64,000 nt of DNA from NCBI GenBank assembly GCA_963752045.1, contig CAVVWN010000014.1, forward strand, positions 62,001 through 126,000, read 5' to 3'. Both the position numbers and the translations under genes were made by a program. The notes beneath the pieces are model-generated. The model was given only the letters and a program-made list of their open reading frames with translations. It was not told the DNA's origin and did no database searches. The stretch is from DATKDF01 sp963752045 (lineage in GTDB: Bacteria > Acidobacteriota > Vicinamibacteria > Vicinamibacterales > SCN-69-37). Positions 1 through 8,858 of the stretch are shown in pieces. Positions within the stretch are counted from its first letter, which is position 1, and each line of letters opens with the position of its first letter.

Positions 1-112
1 GTTCGGTCGTCTCGACCGCGAGCGTTTCGCTGTAAATCGCCACCGGTCCGGTGGACGTCGTCACGTTGGCGACCGGCTGCCGGCGAACGGTGGCCGTGGA
101 GCGTCTGGGCAT
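1..112 (-). CDS. 5' end of a gene running off the window, possibly YjbQ/UPF0047-like
   Basis: On the minus strand an ATG at 112 opens a frame that stays open to the window edge (about 37 codons). A purine-rich GGGGGA precedes it by 2 nt, and a TATAAC hexamer lies 10 nt upstream. The last visible residues (AIYSETLAVETTE) resemble the first strand of YjbQ/UPF0047 proteins (secondary thiamine-phosphate synthase activity), but so little is visible that the family call is tentative. It is divergent from the cobalamin operon, so the 113-150 interval must hold promoters for both. Confidence 0.4.
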   Translation of the reverse strand, partial: MPRRSTATVRRQPVANVTTSTGPVAIYSETLAVETTE

Positions 113-124
113 ATCCCCCAATGT

Positions 125-130
125 TATACT
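125..130 (+). promoter_or_regulatory. candidate -10 box of the cobalamin operon
   Basis: TATACT matches the -10 consensus at five of six positions. It sits about 20-25 nt before the first conserved part of the cobalamin riboswitch, which is where transcription of the leader would have to start. No convincing -35 is seen. The complementary strand of the same AT-rich spot reads TATAAC for the divergent partial gene. Confidence 0.45.
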
Positions 131-149
131 CGCGCCGACGTACGACGAT

Positions 150-326
150 CGCCCGGCGGTGCATGGGAAGTGGGTGCGAATCCCACACGGTGCCGCCACT
201 GTCAGCGGGGAGTCGGTGTCCTTCAGCCGGCCGCAGACGACGCGAGCCGGCCGCCACTGCGGCCACACGGGCCGTGGGAAGGCGCGGATGCCGGCGTTGA
301 GCCGCAAGTCAGGATACCTGCCACCG
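150..326 (+). ncRNA. cobalamin (B12) riboswitch
   Basis: The leader contains the hallmark blocks of the class in order. First comes the gggaa...gtGcgaatccca stretch with the gccgccactgt segment (about 165-202). Next is a ccactg/cacgg middle region with a gggaaggcg block (about 252-284). Last is the B12 box, gccgcaagtcaggatacctgcc without its final bases, at 301-322. It lies 65-70 nt ahead of the start codon of a TonB receptor that heads a BtuDCF-type operon, as expected for a B12-repressed uptake operon. The GGAGG ribosome site at 380-384 may be what the switch masks; no terminator hairpin with a U tract is obvious, so translational control is the better guess. Confidence 0.93.
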
Positions 327-390
327 GGCCGTCCTCGCCCCCGTCCATTCCGGACGCGGGATCGGCGCGCACACGCCGAAGGAGGTCCGC

Positions 391-2625
391 ATGACCCGTT
401 CTGCTCTTCCGTGTTTTCTTCTGGTCCTGGCGATCTCGTCGGGCCCTGCCTTCGCCCAGTCGCCGTCTCAGACGACGCCGCCGCAGGCCGGCGTGGTCGT
501 CGACCGCCAGCAGGCCGTCATCGCGCGGGCGCACGTCCGCATCGTGGACGCCGCGGGCGCGAGCGTTGCCGAGACGCTCACCGACAGTGGCGGCCGCTTC
601 GCCTTCGCCGTAGCAGCCTGCGCGGGCTGTCGCCTCGAAGCGTCGCTTCCGGGCTTCGTCACCACACGTGTGGAACCGGCGCGCGGAGGCGAGACCACCA
701 TCGTGCTCGACGTCGCGCCCGTGCGTGAGACGGTCGTCGTGACTGCCACGCGCGACGAGGCGCCACGAGGTCAGGTCGCCGCGTCGATGACGGTCTTCTC
801 TGCCGACGACATGGAGCGACGTGGGTCGCTCACCGTGGCCGACCTGATTCGCGCCGCGCCCGGCGTGACCGTCACCGGCACGGGCGGGCCTGGCGGCGTG
901 ACGGCCCTCTTCGTCCGCGGCGGCGACAGCACCTATAACAAGGTCCTGCTCGACGGCATGCCTCTCAACGAACCGGGCGGCACGTTCAACTTCAGCAACC
1001 TGACGACCACCTCGCTCGAGCGCGTGGAGCTCGTGCGGGGCGCGCAATCCGCGCTCTTCGGCTCGGACGCCATGTCGAGCGTGCTGCAGCTCGTGACGAG
1101 GCGGGGCCGGCCGGGCGCGGGCAGCCCGGACCTCGGCTTCTCGTGGGAGGGCGGCTCGCACGACACGCAGCGAGCCGGCGCGTCCGTCTCCGGCGGCGCA
1201 GGCCGGTTCGACTACGCGTTCGGCGCGTCGCGCTTCGACACCGATAACAACGTTCCCAATAACGCGTTCAGCAACACCACACTCTCGTGGAACACGGGCG
1301 TGTCGTTCGCGAACGCATGGTCGGTGAGAAGCGTCGGCCGCTTCGAGGACCAGCGTGCGGGCACGCCGGGCGCCACGGCATTCGGCCGGCCCGACCTCGA
1401 TGCCAGCTTCGACAGCCGGACTGCCGCCGCGGGCCTCTCGGCCGAGCGCGAGGCGCCAGGTCTGACCCACCGCGCGATGTACTCCTATACGCGCACGACC
1501 CAGACGTCGGAGAACCTGGTGGAGGACCCGCCCTTCACGCCGGCCTACGAGGAGCGCATGGCGCCCTTCGCCTTCTTCGACTTCCTTTACGACACGCACA
1601 ACCTGATCGGCCGGCATCACCTGAGCTATCAGGCTGACTGGCGTCCGGGCGCGTCGACCGGCGCAGCCGCCCGGCAGTTCTTCACCGCGGCGGTCGACTA
1701 CGACGCCGAACGCGCCACGCTCACCGACAGGCTGGCCGGCACGGGCCTCGAGGCCTCGCGCGACAACGTGGGCCTGACCGGTCAGTACCAGTTCGTCGCA
1801 CGGTCGCTCTCGCTCGTCGGCAGTGCGCGCGTCGAATCGAACGAGAGCTTCGGCACCGCGTTCGTCCCGCGCATCTCGATCGGCTGGACGCTGCGCGACG
1901 GCGGCCGCCGCATCGGCCGGACCGTCCTCAAGGGCAACGCCGGCCTCGGCGTGAAGGAACCGACGATACTGCAGTCGTTCAGCCTGTCGCCGTTCTTCCT
2001 GGGGAATCCGGACCTGGAACCCGAACGGGCGGTGACGGCCGACATCGGCATCGAGCAGCGGCTGGCTTCCGACCGCGTGAAAGTCGACGTCGTGTGGTTC
2101 GACAATCAGTACCGAAACCAGATCGCGACGCGCGTGGTCGACTTCGAGACGTTCGCCTCGCAGTACTTCAACATCGGGCGCACCCGCGCGCGCGGCCTGG
2201 AGCTCGAAGCCGACGTGGTGCCCGCCGACGCCTGGCGCCTGCGCGCCGGGTACACGTTCCTCGACTCGCGCATCGTCGAAAGCACGTCGTCGTTCAGCCC
2301 GGTGTTCGCCGAAGGCCAGTGGGCCTTCAGGCGCCCGCGGCATTCGGGCTTTCTGGACGTGGGCTGGCGGCAGGGCCCGGCGCGCGTCGATCTGTTCGGC
2401 CTCTTCGTCGGGCGCCGGGTCGACAGCGACTTCTCGGCGCTCGAACCCCCGATGGTCGAAGCCGATGGCTATGCGACGTGGACCCTCACGGCGGCCTACC
2501 GCCTCCGGTCGCCGCTCGAGGTCTACCTGCGCCTCGAGAACCTCACCGACTCGCAGCACATGGAGCCGCTCGGGTATCCGGTGTGGGGCCGGTCGGCACA
2601 GGCGGGTGTGCGCGTGACGTTCTGA
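391..2625 (+). CDS. btuB: TonB-dependent cobalamin receptor (BtuB-like)
   Basis: This 744-residue protein is an outer-membrane active transporter that should bind cobalamin outside and import it using TonB energy. Residues 1-22 are a signal peptide ending GPAFA. About 30-110 form a carboxypeptidase-regulatory-like beta domain, an N-terminal extension absent from E. coli BtuB. The segment ETVVVTATR near 112 is a TonB-box-like start of the plug, and the rest is a 22-strand-type barrel ending in the aromatic GVRVTF. ATG 391 has GGAGG 6 nt upstream. It follows a cobalamin riboswitch and is 4 nt from the ABC ATPase gene. The substrate is inferred from the riboswitch and neighbours rather than from receptor residues; cobinamide or another corrinoid is possible. 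Confidence 0.88.
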   Translation: MTRSALPCFLLVLAISSGPAFAQSPSQTTPPQAGVVVDRQQAVIARAHVRIVDAAGASVAETLTDSGGRFAFAVAACAGCRLEASLPGFVTTRVEPARGGETTIVLDVAPVRETVVVTATRDEAPRGQVAASMTVFSADDMERRGSLTVADLIRAAPGVTVTGTGGPGGVTALFVRGGDSTYNKVLLDGMPLNEPGGTFNFSNLTTTSLERVELVRGAQSALFGSDAMSSVLQLVTRRGRPGAGSPDLGFSWEGGSHDTQRAGASVSGGAGRFDYAFGASRFDTDNNVPNNAFSNTTLSWNTGVSFANAWSVRSVGRFEDQRAGTPGATAFGRPDLDASFDSRTAAAGLSAEREAPGLTHRAMYSYTRTTQTSENLVEDPPFTPAYEERMAPFAFFDFLYDTHNLIGRHHLSYQADWRPGASTGAAARQFFTAAVDYDAERATLTDRLAGTGLEASRDNVGLTGQYQFVARSLSLVGSARVESNESFGTAFVPRISIGWTLRDGGRRIGRTVLKGNAGLGVKEPTILQSFSLSPFFLGNPDLEPERAVTADIGIEQRLASDRVKVDVVWFDNQYRNQIATRVVDFETFASQYFNIGRTRARGLELEADVVPADAWRLRAGYTFLDSRIVESTSSFSPVFAEGQWAFRRPRHSGFLDVGWRQGPARVDLFGLFVGRRVDSDFSALEPPMVEADGYATWTLTAAYRLRSPLEVYLRLENLTDSQHMEPLGYPVWGRSAQAGVRVTF

Positions 2626-2629
2626 TCCG

Positions 2630-3424
2630 ATGGTCAGTCTCGAGAGCGTCCACTTCGGCTACGGCGACGCGCCGGTGCTCCGTGGTGTGTCGCTGTCGAT
2701 CCGTGAGGGAGATCTGGTCGGCATTCTCGGTCCGAACGGCTCCGGCAAGACGACGCTGCTCCGGCTCATGTCGGGCGCGCTCGCGCCGGGTTCCGGACGG
2801 GTTTCCATCGGCCACGAGCGGATCGGCCTCGTCGACAGGCGAGCACTCGCCCGACGCCTCGCCGTCGTCCCGCAGGAAACGCATCTGGCCTTCGACTACA
2901 GCGCCATCGAGATCGTGCTCATGGGGCGCTACCCGCATCTGGGCCCCTTCGAGATGGAGGGCCAGCACGACATGGCCATCGCGCGCGCGGCCCTGGATCT
3001 GACGGGCACCGCCCACTTGTCCGACCGCGCCTTCAACACGCTCAGTGGCGGCGAGAAGCAGCGCGTGGTCATCGCCTCGGCGCTCGCGCAACTGGCCGAG
3101 TCTGTCACCGACGGACCGGCGCCGTCGCTCGTCGTGGCCGACGGCGCGTTGCTGCTGCTCGACGAGCCAACGGCCTCGCTCGACATCCGCTACCAGCTCG
3201 AAGTAGCGTCGGTGCTGAGGCGACTGCACGACGAACGGCGGCTGACGATCGTGCTCTCGACACACGACCTGCGATTCGCGGCCTCGACGTGCACGACGGT
3301 CGTGCTGCTCGGGCGCGGCCTGGTCATCGCGGAAGGGCCGCCGGCGGCGGTACTCTCCGCCGACAGCGTGGCCGCGCTCTACGAGATCGACGCGGCGGTC
3401 GCCGCGCCCCTGCTGCCGCGATGA
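2630..3424 (+). CDS. btuD: ABC transporter ATPase for cobalamin import
   Basis: This is the 264-residue ATP-hydrolysing subunit of a type II (BtuCD/FecCD-like) importer on the cytoplasmic face. Walker A GPNGSGKT is at 34-41, the Q-loop near 82, signature LSGGEKQ at 138-144 and Walker B LLLLDEPT near 175-181, followed by the D-loop SLD. Between the signature and Walker B there are about 17 more residues than usual (around 155-173, TDGPAPSLVV), probably a surface loop. The gene is 4 nt after the receptor and its TGA overlaps the ATG of the permease gene (ATGA), so the two are translationally coupled. Confidence 0.92.
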   Translation: MVSLESVHFGYGDAPVLRGVSLSIREGDLVGILGPNGSGKTTLLRLMSGALAPGSGRVSIGHERIGLVDRRALARRLAVVPQETHLAFDYSAIEIVLMGRYPHLGPFEMEGQHDMAIARAALDLTGTAHLSDRAFNTLSGGEKQRVVIASALAQLAESVTDGPAPSLVVADGALLLLDEPTASLDIRYQLEVASVLRRLHDERRLTIVLSTHDLRFAASTCTTVVLLGRGLVIAEGPPAAVLSADSVAALYEIDAAVAAPLLPR

Positions 3425-4419
3425 CCGCCATTCCCCTGAGGCGCGGCCTGCCGGTCGTGATCGGCTGCTTCCTGGCGATGCTCTTCGCCGTGCTGGCCGC
3501 GCCGTTCGTCGGATCGACGCCGATTGCCTGGCACCGGGTCTTCGACCGGACGGTGCCGTTTGTCGACAACATCGACGCGCAGATCTTCTTCATCGCACGG
3601 CTGCCCAGGGCGGTGGCGGCCGCGCTCGTCGGCGGCACGCTCGCGGCAGCCGGCGTGGTCTTCCAGGGCCTGCTGCGCAATCCGCTGGCTACGCCCTACA
3701 CGCTCGGCGTGTCGGCCGGCGCCTCGCTCGGCGCGATGGTGGCCATCACCTTCAACCTGGTGCTGCCGATGGGCGGCGTCGCGCCGGCCAGCCTGGCCGG
3801 CGCGCTGCTGGCCGTGCTCGTGGTCTACGGCCTTGCGACCATCCGTCATCGCGGATTCTCGACTACGGTCTTGCTCCTCGCGGGCGTCACACTCAACGCG
3901 TTCTTCTCCGCGCTCATCCTCTTCGTGCAGTACATGGGCGACTTCGCGCAGACGTATCGGGCGCTCCGATGGTTGATGGGCGACCTCGACGTCGCCGGTT
4001 ACGCGCCGATTCTCACGGCCCTGCCGCTCGTCGCCATCGCGTTTGCCGCCTTCGCCTGGCTGGCCCGGCCGCTCAACCTGCTGAGCCTCGGCGCCGATGC
4101 GGCCAGCACGCGCGGCATCCACGTCGAACGTGCACAACGCGTCGCGTTCTTCGGCGCCTCGCTCGCCACCGGCGCGGCCGTGTCCGTAGGCGGGCCCATC
4201 GGGTTTGTGGGCATCATCGTGCCGCACCTCGTCCGGTTGCTCGTCGGATCTGACCATCGGCTCGTGCTGCCCGCCTCCACGTTCTTCGGCGCGGCGTTCC
4301 TCGTGGGTTGCGACGCCGTGGCGAGGATCGTGCTCTCGCCCATCGAGCTTCCCGTCGGCATCGTCACCGCGATCATCGGCGGGCCGTTCTTCCTCTGGCT
4401 GCTCGTGAGGAACCGGTGA
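3421..4419 (+). CDS. btuC: cobalamin/iron-chelate ABC permease (FecCD family)
   Basis: A 332-residue inner-membrane permease with about ten hydrophobic segments, of the FecCD/BtuC family. Typical features are the ARLPRAVAAALVGGTLAAAGVVFQGLLRNPLATPY-type block in the first quarter, and a C-terminal GPIGFVGIIVPHLVR block that contacts the ATPase. ATG 3421 overlaps the upstream TGA by 4 nt; upstream in-frame starts would run deep into btuD. Its own stop overlaps the GTG of the next gene (GTGA). It should form the channel through which cobalamin delivered by the binding protein crosses. Confidence 0.92.
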   Translation: MTAIPLRRGLPVVIGCFLAMLFAVLAAPFVGSTPIAWHRVFDRTVPFVDNIDAQIFFIARLPRAVAAALVGGTLAAAGVVFQGLLRNPLATPYTLGVSAGASLGAMVAITFNLVLPMGGVAPASLAGALLAVLVVYGLATIRHRGFSTTVLLLAGVTLNAFFSALILFVQYMGDFAQTYRALRWLMGDLDVAGYAPILTALPLVAIAFAAFAWLARPLNLLSLGADAASTRGIHVERAQRVAFFGASLATGAAVSVGGPIGFVGIIVPHLVRLLVGSDHRLVLPASTFFGAAFLVGCDAVARIVLSPIELPVGIVTAIIGGPFFLWLLVRNR

Positions 4420-5285
4420 GGGCGGCCGCGTGGCTCTCGGTGGCGGCGCTGGCGCTCGGCGCTTTCGACGCGACCTCCGAACGCCAACAGCCCGGCCGCA
4501 TCGTCAGCCTCGTGCCGGCTGTCACGGAGATGCTCTTTGCGATGGGCGCGGGCGAACGAGTGGTCGGCGTGTCGAGTTTCGATCGGTACCCGCCCGAAGC
4601 GCTGACACGGACCCGGCTCGGCGCGCTCGTCGACCCGGACATCGAGCGGATGCTCTCGTTGAAGCCGGATCTGGCGATCGTGTACGGCACGCAGAACGAC
4701 CTCATCGAGCGGCTCGAGCGGGCCGGCGTGCCGATGTTCCGGTACGAGCATGCGGATGCCGGCCTGCTCGATATCACGCGCACGATACGGCAACTGGGCG
4801 ACCGGGTGGGCTTCACCGGTGAGGCCGGCCGGCTGGCGGACCGCATCGAGGCGGACATCGCCGACATCCGCGCGCGCGTCGCCGGACGGCCACGGCCGAC
4901 CACGGCCGTGATCATCGGCCGCGAGCCGGGTGGGCTGCGCGGCATCTACGCCAGCGCCGGCGTCGGCTTCCTGCACGACATGCTCGAGGCGGCCGGCGGC
5001 GCCGATGCCTTTGGCGACGTCAAGCGGCAGAACCTGCAGGTGTCGGTGGAGGTGCTGCTCGCGAGGGCGCCCGAGGTCATTCTCGAAGTGCATCCACCCG
5101 AAGGCTGGACGCCGGAACGCGTGGCGCGCGAGCGGGCCCTCTGGCGTGCGTTCCCCGGTCTGCCGGCCGTGAAGGACGACCGCGTTCACATCATCGCCGA
5201 CGACGTGGTGCTCGTGCCGGGCCCGCGAATCGCCGAGGGCATCCGGCGGATGGCGGAGGTGCTGCACCCTGGCGCGTTCCGCTGA
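4416..5285 (+). CDS. btuF: periplasmic cobalamin-binding protein (BtuF-like)
   Basis: A 289-residue class III substrate-binding protein. A short hydrophobic leader (RAAAWLSVAALALGAF) suits export. The mature part starts RIVSLVPAVTEMLFAMGAGERVVGVS, the classic N-lobe of BtuF/FhuD-like proteins, and a long helix links the two lobes. GTG 4416 overlaps the permease stop. Translational coupling through receptor, ATPase, permease and binding protein behind one riboswitch supports the corrinoid role. No lipobox Cys is seen, so it is probably soluble in the periplasm. The operon ends here, 10 nt before the stop of a convergent gene. Confidence 0.9.
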   Translation: MRAAAWLSVAALALGAFDATSERQQPGRIVSLVPAVTEMLFAMGAGERVVGVSSFDRYPPEALTRTRLGALVDPDIERMLSLKPDLAIVYGTQNDLIERLERAGVPMFRYEHADAGLLDITRTIRQLGDRVGFTGEAGRLADRIEADIADIRARVAGRPRPTTAVIIGREPGGLRGIYASAGVGFLHDMLEAAGGADAFGDVKRQNLQVSVEVLLARAPEVILEVHPPEGWTPERVARERALWRAFPGLPAVKDDRVHIIADDVVLVPGPRIAEGIRRMAEVLHPGAFR

Positions 5286-5294
5286 CGGCGGCGG

Positions 5295-6638
5295 TCACCG
5301 CCGCATCGGCCAGTCTGTCGACGTCCAACCTGTGCGATCGGACCACTCGTGCACGACCTTGATGGCGTCGTGCTCGGGACACTCGTCGACGTCGTGATCG
5401 ACTTGTCCCTCGTTCGAGGCCTGCCGGTGGCGCACCCAGTAGCCGTCGGCCGGGGCCAACGTGACCAGTTCGAGGTTCTCGTTGATCTCGACAACGACAG
5501 GCGAGTTGCCGTCGCCGTAACTCGCCTTGAGCGCGCCATTCATGGGAAAGAAGAAGAAGACGAACGGATAGGGCGCACTGACGGTGTGCATGTCGAAGGT
5601 GGGGAGACCAAAGACCCGATCGGGCCGGCCAGTGGGCTCTGCCCCGCACGCAAAGCGGTCGTCCTCGTAGGGCGACATCGCCGGCAGCCGACTGACGGGC
5701 ACGAACGAGATCGATGCCCGCTCGCTCTCGTTGAAGACACCGCCGGCCACCAGGTACGTCACCCCACCAGCCTGCCATTCGGCGAGCGACATGATCCAGC
5801 CGGACTGCACATACACGATGGCCGACTGGCCGTCCGGTCGGATCTCGAGCACGACGCCTGGCCACCACGTGTGGTGGTTGAATGCGGCCCACACCCGCTT
5901 GCCGCCGTCACGGTTGACCACGGCCACCGCGGACAACTGCCACGGCGCACCGTACGTCTCGCGCCCGCAGGCAAGGCCAAGATCGGGCTGAACGACCCAG
6001 CACGGCTCTCCTGCATCATTGAAGCAGTACAGCGCGTCGGCGACGCGCGTGGTGCCGAAGGCATCCCGATGCTTGACGCCGATCAGCAGCTCGTTGCTTC
6101 CGTCGCCGTCCATATCGACGACGAGGGGCACAACGCCGGGATCCGAGAAGCCGGCTGACGTGACGGGATAGCCGAAGTCGTGTTCCCAGACGGTCCGTCC
6201 AGATGCGTCAACAGCCAGCAGGCGGCTGTCGACGTACTGGTAGTCGCTCACGACGGACCGTCCGCCGGCATCGCCAGGAACGACGACCCAGACAACGACG
6301 GCAAGGAGGAGGAATGCCGCGCCGGCGAGCACGGCCCGGCCGCGTAGTACCCGGGGCGCCGGCTCGACGTCGCCACCGGTTTCTTCCGGTCCGGGCACGC
6401 CGTCAGGTCCGTGCTCCTGGTCGAGCGCGTTCGTCCGATGCACGTCGAGCGAGGCACGCCACGCGTCCAGCTCGCTTCGACGAGCGTAGACCGACTGGCC
6501 ATCGGGGGTCTTGATGCGGTGCACGGGAAGCCCGAGGTCCCGCTCCCAGCGCTGGACGGAACGCACACTCTTCCCGCTCCAGGAGGCGATCTCCTTCCAT
6601 CCGTTGAGCAGGTCCGGGTCGACCGGCGGTTCAGTCAT
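5295..6638 (-). CDS. HTH-TM-FG-GAP membrane protein
   Basis: This 447-residue protein has three parts. Residues 10-70 are a winged-helix/MerR-like DNA-binding domain (LNGWKEIASWSGKSVRSVQRWERDLGLPVHRI), followed by a short linker. About 98-120 form one transmembrane helix. The rest is an extracytoplasmic beta-rich domain with FG-GAP/VCBS-like repeats (DMDGDGSNELLIGV, DASGRTVWEHDFGYPV). The architecture suggests a membrane-bound one-component regulator sensing something outside, but no ligand is apparent. It is convergent with the B12 operon, with only 9 nt between stops, so a link to cobalamin is not implied. An ATG at 6638 starts exactly before the HTH. Confidence 0.75.
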   Translation of the reverse strand: MTEPPVDPDLLNGWKEIASWSGKSVRSVQRWERDLGLPVHRIKTPDGQSVYARRSELDAWRASLDVHRTNALDQEHGPDGVPGPEETGGDVEPAPRVLRGRAVLAGAAFLLLAVVVWVVVPGDAGGRSVVSDYQYVDSRLLAVDASGRTVWEHDFGYPVTSAGFSDPGVVPLVVDMDGDGSNELLIGVKHRDAFGTTRVADALYCFNDAGEPCWVVQPDLGLACGRETYGAPWQLSAVAVVNRDGGKRVWAAFNHHTWWPGVVLEIRPDGQSAIVYVQSGWIMSLAEWQAGGVTYLVAGGVFNESERASISFVPVSRLPAMSPYEDDRFACGAEPTGRPDRVFGLPTFDMHTVSAPYPFVFFFFPMNGALKASYGDGNSPVVVEINENLELVTLAPADGYWVRHRQASNEGQVDHDVDECPEHDAIKVVHEWSDRTGWTSTDWPMRR

Positions 6639-6752
6639 GGCTGCCGAGCCGGGGGGAGGCCAGACCGAGTGGTTTTACCTCCCTTCGGCCGATCGTGCAA
6701 GCCGATCCAGCCGATCCTGCCGGTTCATTGCGGCGCAGCCGGCCGGAACGAA

Positions 6753-7589
6753 TCAGTCCATGCCGACGAACTCGACGGGAATGCGCGTGGGGATGAGCTT
6801 CTTCTCGAACGCCTCGTCCATGAACCGTGCGAGCGCGGCCCGGCCGCGCTCGCCGTAGTCGAGGGTGAGCTGATTGACGTACATGCCGACGAACTTGTCG
6901 GTGTCCGCCCGGTCGAGGCCCCGGCCGAACTGCAACGCGTACTCCACGGCCGCCTCGCGGTTGCCGAGCGCGTGCGCGATGGAATCGTGCAGCATCTTCG
7001 ACACGGTGCGCATCAGTTCCGGCCCGAGGTCGCGCCGGATGATGTTGCCTCCGAGTGGCAGCGGCAGTCCGCCGGTCCGTTCGAACCACCATTCACCGAG
7101 GTCGACGATCTTCTGCAGCCCGTCGGCGGCGTAGGTGAGCTGACCCTCGTGGATCAGCAGCCCGGCATCCACCTTCCCTTCGATCACGGCCTGCTGGATT
7201 TCGTCGAACGGCATGATCTCGTACTCGAACGACGGGTCGTAGAGCTGCAGCGTGAGAAAGGCCGAGGTGAGCCTGCCCGGCACGCCGACCTTCACGCCGG
7301 CGAGTGACGGCCCCCCGAGCGGCTCGCGCGCGACGAGGATCGGGCCGTACTGGTCTCCCATGCTGGCGCCGTGCGGCAGCAGCGCGTACCGATCCGCCAG
7401 ATGCGCGTACGCGTGGAACGACACGGCCGTGACTTCGTACCGGCCCTCGAAGGCCGCCTGGTTGAGCGACTCGATGTCCGCGAGGACCTGGTCCACCTCG
7501 ATGCCCTCGACCTTCACGGCACCGCTGGCCAGCCCGTAGAACATGAACGCGTCGTCGGAATCGGGACTGTGGGCTACGACAATTCGCAT
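6753..7589 (-). CDS. mqnD: MqnD-like 1,4-dihydroxy-6-naphthoate synthase
   Basis: A 278-residue protein with the periplasmic-binding-like fold of MqnA/MqnD enzymes but no signal peptide. The start MRIVVAHSPDSDDAFMFYGL, with the motifs HAYAHLADRYALLPHGASMGDQYGP, GVPGRLTSAFL and DAGLLIHEGQLTY, is the MqnD signature. The enzyme makes 1,4-dihydroxy-6-naphthoate from cyclic de-hypoxanthinylfutalosine in the futalosine menaquinone pathway. No other mqn gene is nearby. ATG 7589 lies 7 nt after a TAGACT hexamer and has no clear Shine-Dalgarno, so it may be leaderless; the longer open frame upstream overlaps iscS and was not used. Confidence 0.85.
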   Translation of the reverse strand: MRIVVAHSPDSDDAFMFYGLASGAVKVEGIEVDQVLADIESLNQAAFEGRYEVTAVSFHAYAHLADRYALLPHGASMGDQYGPILVAREPLGGPSLAGVKVGVPGRLTSAFLTLQLYDPSFEYEIMPFDEIQQAVIEGKVDAGLLIHEGQLTYAADGLQKIVDLGEWWFERTGGLPLPLGGNIIRRDLGPELMRTVSKMLHDSIAHALGNREAAVEYALQFGRGLDRADTDKFVGMYVNQLTLDYGERGRAALARFMDEAFEKKLIPTRIPVEFVGMD

Positions 7590-7618
7590 CGCGTCAAGTC
7601 TAGTGCAGGGCGGGGGTC

Positions 7619-8779
7619 TCAGCGCAGGGGGACCGGCGAGCGCTCGCGCAGATGCCGCACGAGCGCCGTGAACTTCGCGATGGCGTACTGGACGTCCTCG
7701 TCGGTCGTGGTCCGGCCGAGTCCGAAACGTACGACGGCCGCGTTCTCTCGCACCGCGCCGATGGCAGCCAGCACGTGGGAAGGCGTCGCCGACGCCGAGG
7801 CACAGGCGGAACCGGACGAGACGGCGATGTCGCCGATGCCGACCATCAGCGACTCGCCGTCCACACCGTCGAACGTCACGTGCAGGTTGTTCGGCAGCCG
7901 GCGGTCGAGGCTGCCGTTGACGATGACGCCGTCGAGCCCGGCCCGCAGGCCCTCGAGCAGCGCGTCGCGCAGGCGCCGCGTGCGCGGCACCTCTTCGTCC
8001 ATCTCGGCTGCGGCAATCGCGCAGGCCGCCCCGAGCCCGACGATGCCGGGCACGTTCAGCGTGCCGGCCCGCATGCCGCGCTCCTGGCCTCCGCCGGAGA
8101 TCAGCGGAGCAATCTCCGTGCGCTTTCTGACGTAGAGCGCACCACTGCCCTTCGGCCCGTAGCACTTGTGGCCGGTTAGCGACAGCAGGTCGATCTGCAT
8201 CGCCTCGACGTCGAGGGGAATCTTGCCCACGGCCTGCGCGGCATCCACGTGCAGGAGCGCGCCGCGCTCGCGGACGATGGCGCCAATCTCGGCCATCGGC
8301 TGCGTGACGCCGATCTCGTTATTGGCCGCCATCACCGAGACCAGGGCCGTCTCGTCCGACACGGACGCGCGCACGGTCTCGAGGCGCAGGCACCCGTCAG
8401 GACCGACGGGCATCACCGTCAGCCGCCACCCGCGCCCCTCGAGCATGCGCGCCGGCTCGAGCACCGCCTTGTGCTCGATGGCCGAGACCACGATGTGGCG
8501 TCGTCCTTCCGGCGCACGCTCGGCCGCGCCGAGAATGGCCCAGTTGTTCGATTCGGTGGCCCCGCTCGTGAACACCACTTCACGGGCCGTGGCGCCAATC
8601 GTCCGGGCCACCTCGCGGCGGGCCTTTTCGACGGCCTCCTGCGCCTTCCACCCGTACGCATGACTCAACGAGGCCGGATTGCCGAACGCTTCGGTGAAAT
8701 ACGGGAGCATGGCGGCCACGACCCGCGGGTCGACGGGCGTCGTGGCGTGATGGTCGAGGTAGACGGGCGTATGCGCCAT
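7619..8779 (-). CDS. iscS: IscS/NifS-type cysteine desulfurase
   Basis: This 386-residue PLP enzyme converts cysteine to alanine and an enzyme persulfide for Fe-S or thio-modification pathways. Seen are the N-terminal YLDHHATTPVDPRV motif, the PLP lysine K205 in LTGHKCYGPKGSG, RAGTLNVPGIVG, and the persulfide cysteine C326 in SSGSACASASATPSHVL. The flexible Cys loop makes it class I (IscS/NifS), distinct from the class II SufS also in this window. It is not next to iscU or tRNA-thiolation genes, so its sulfur acceptor is open. ATG 8779 lies 8 nt from a TAGAAT hexamer. Confidence 0.9.
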   Translation of the reverse strand: MAHTPVYLDHHATTPVDPRVVAAMLPYFTEAFGNPASLSHAYGWKAQEAVEKARREVARTIGATAREVVFTSGATESNNWAILGAAERAPEGRRHIVVSAIEHKAVLEPARMLEGRGWRLTVMPVGPDGCLRLETVRASVSDETALVSVMAANNEIGVTQPMAEIGAIVRERGALLHVDAAQAVGKIPLDVEAMQIDLLSLTGHKCYGPKGSGALYVRKRTEIAPLISGGGQERGMRAGTLNVPGIVGLGAACAIAAAEMDEEVPRTRRLRDALLEGLRAGLDGVIVNGSLDRRLPNNLHVTFDGVDGESLMVGIGDIAVSSGSACASASATPSHVLAAIGAVRENAAVVRFGLGRTTTDEDVQYAIAKFTALVRHLRERSPVPLR

Positions 8780-8787
8780 CGAGGAAG

Positions 8788-8793
8788 ATTCTA
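8788..8793 (-). promoter_or_regulatory. -10-like TAGAAT at a leaderless-type start (iscS)
   Basis: TAGAAT reads toward iscS, 8 nt before its ATG. Transcription starting 6-8 nt after the hexamer would begin at or next to the start codon. No -35 element is evident. It belongs to the recurring TANNNT pattern described in the findings. Confidence 0.4.
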
Positions 8794-8858
8794 CGGTACG
8801 CGTCGCTCACCATGGGGAGCGTCGACGACATGGACACGGCCACAAGGAAGGTTCAGTG

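Noticed and set aside
223..2559. Long minus-strand open frame opposite the TonB receptor
   Set aside because: It is a high-GC shadow: Arg/Ala/Gly-rich with no domain, fully antisense to a gene with clear signal peptide, plug and barrel. The same holds for other long antisense frames (for example 3999-5267, 12850-13980, 45574-47742).
6753..8165. N-terminally extended MqnD frame
   Set aside because: The extra 190 codons are antisense-free but lie out of frame over the real desulfurase gene and are Arg/Ala-rich shadow sequence; MqnD starts at MRIVV.
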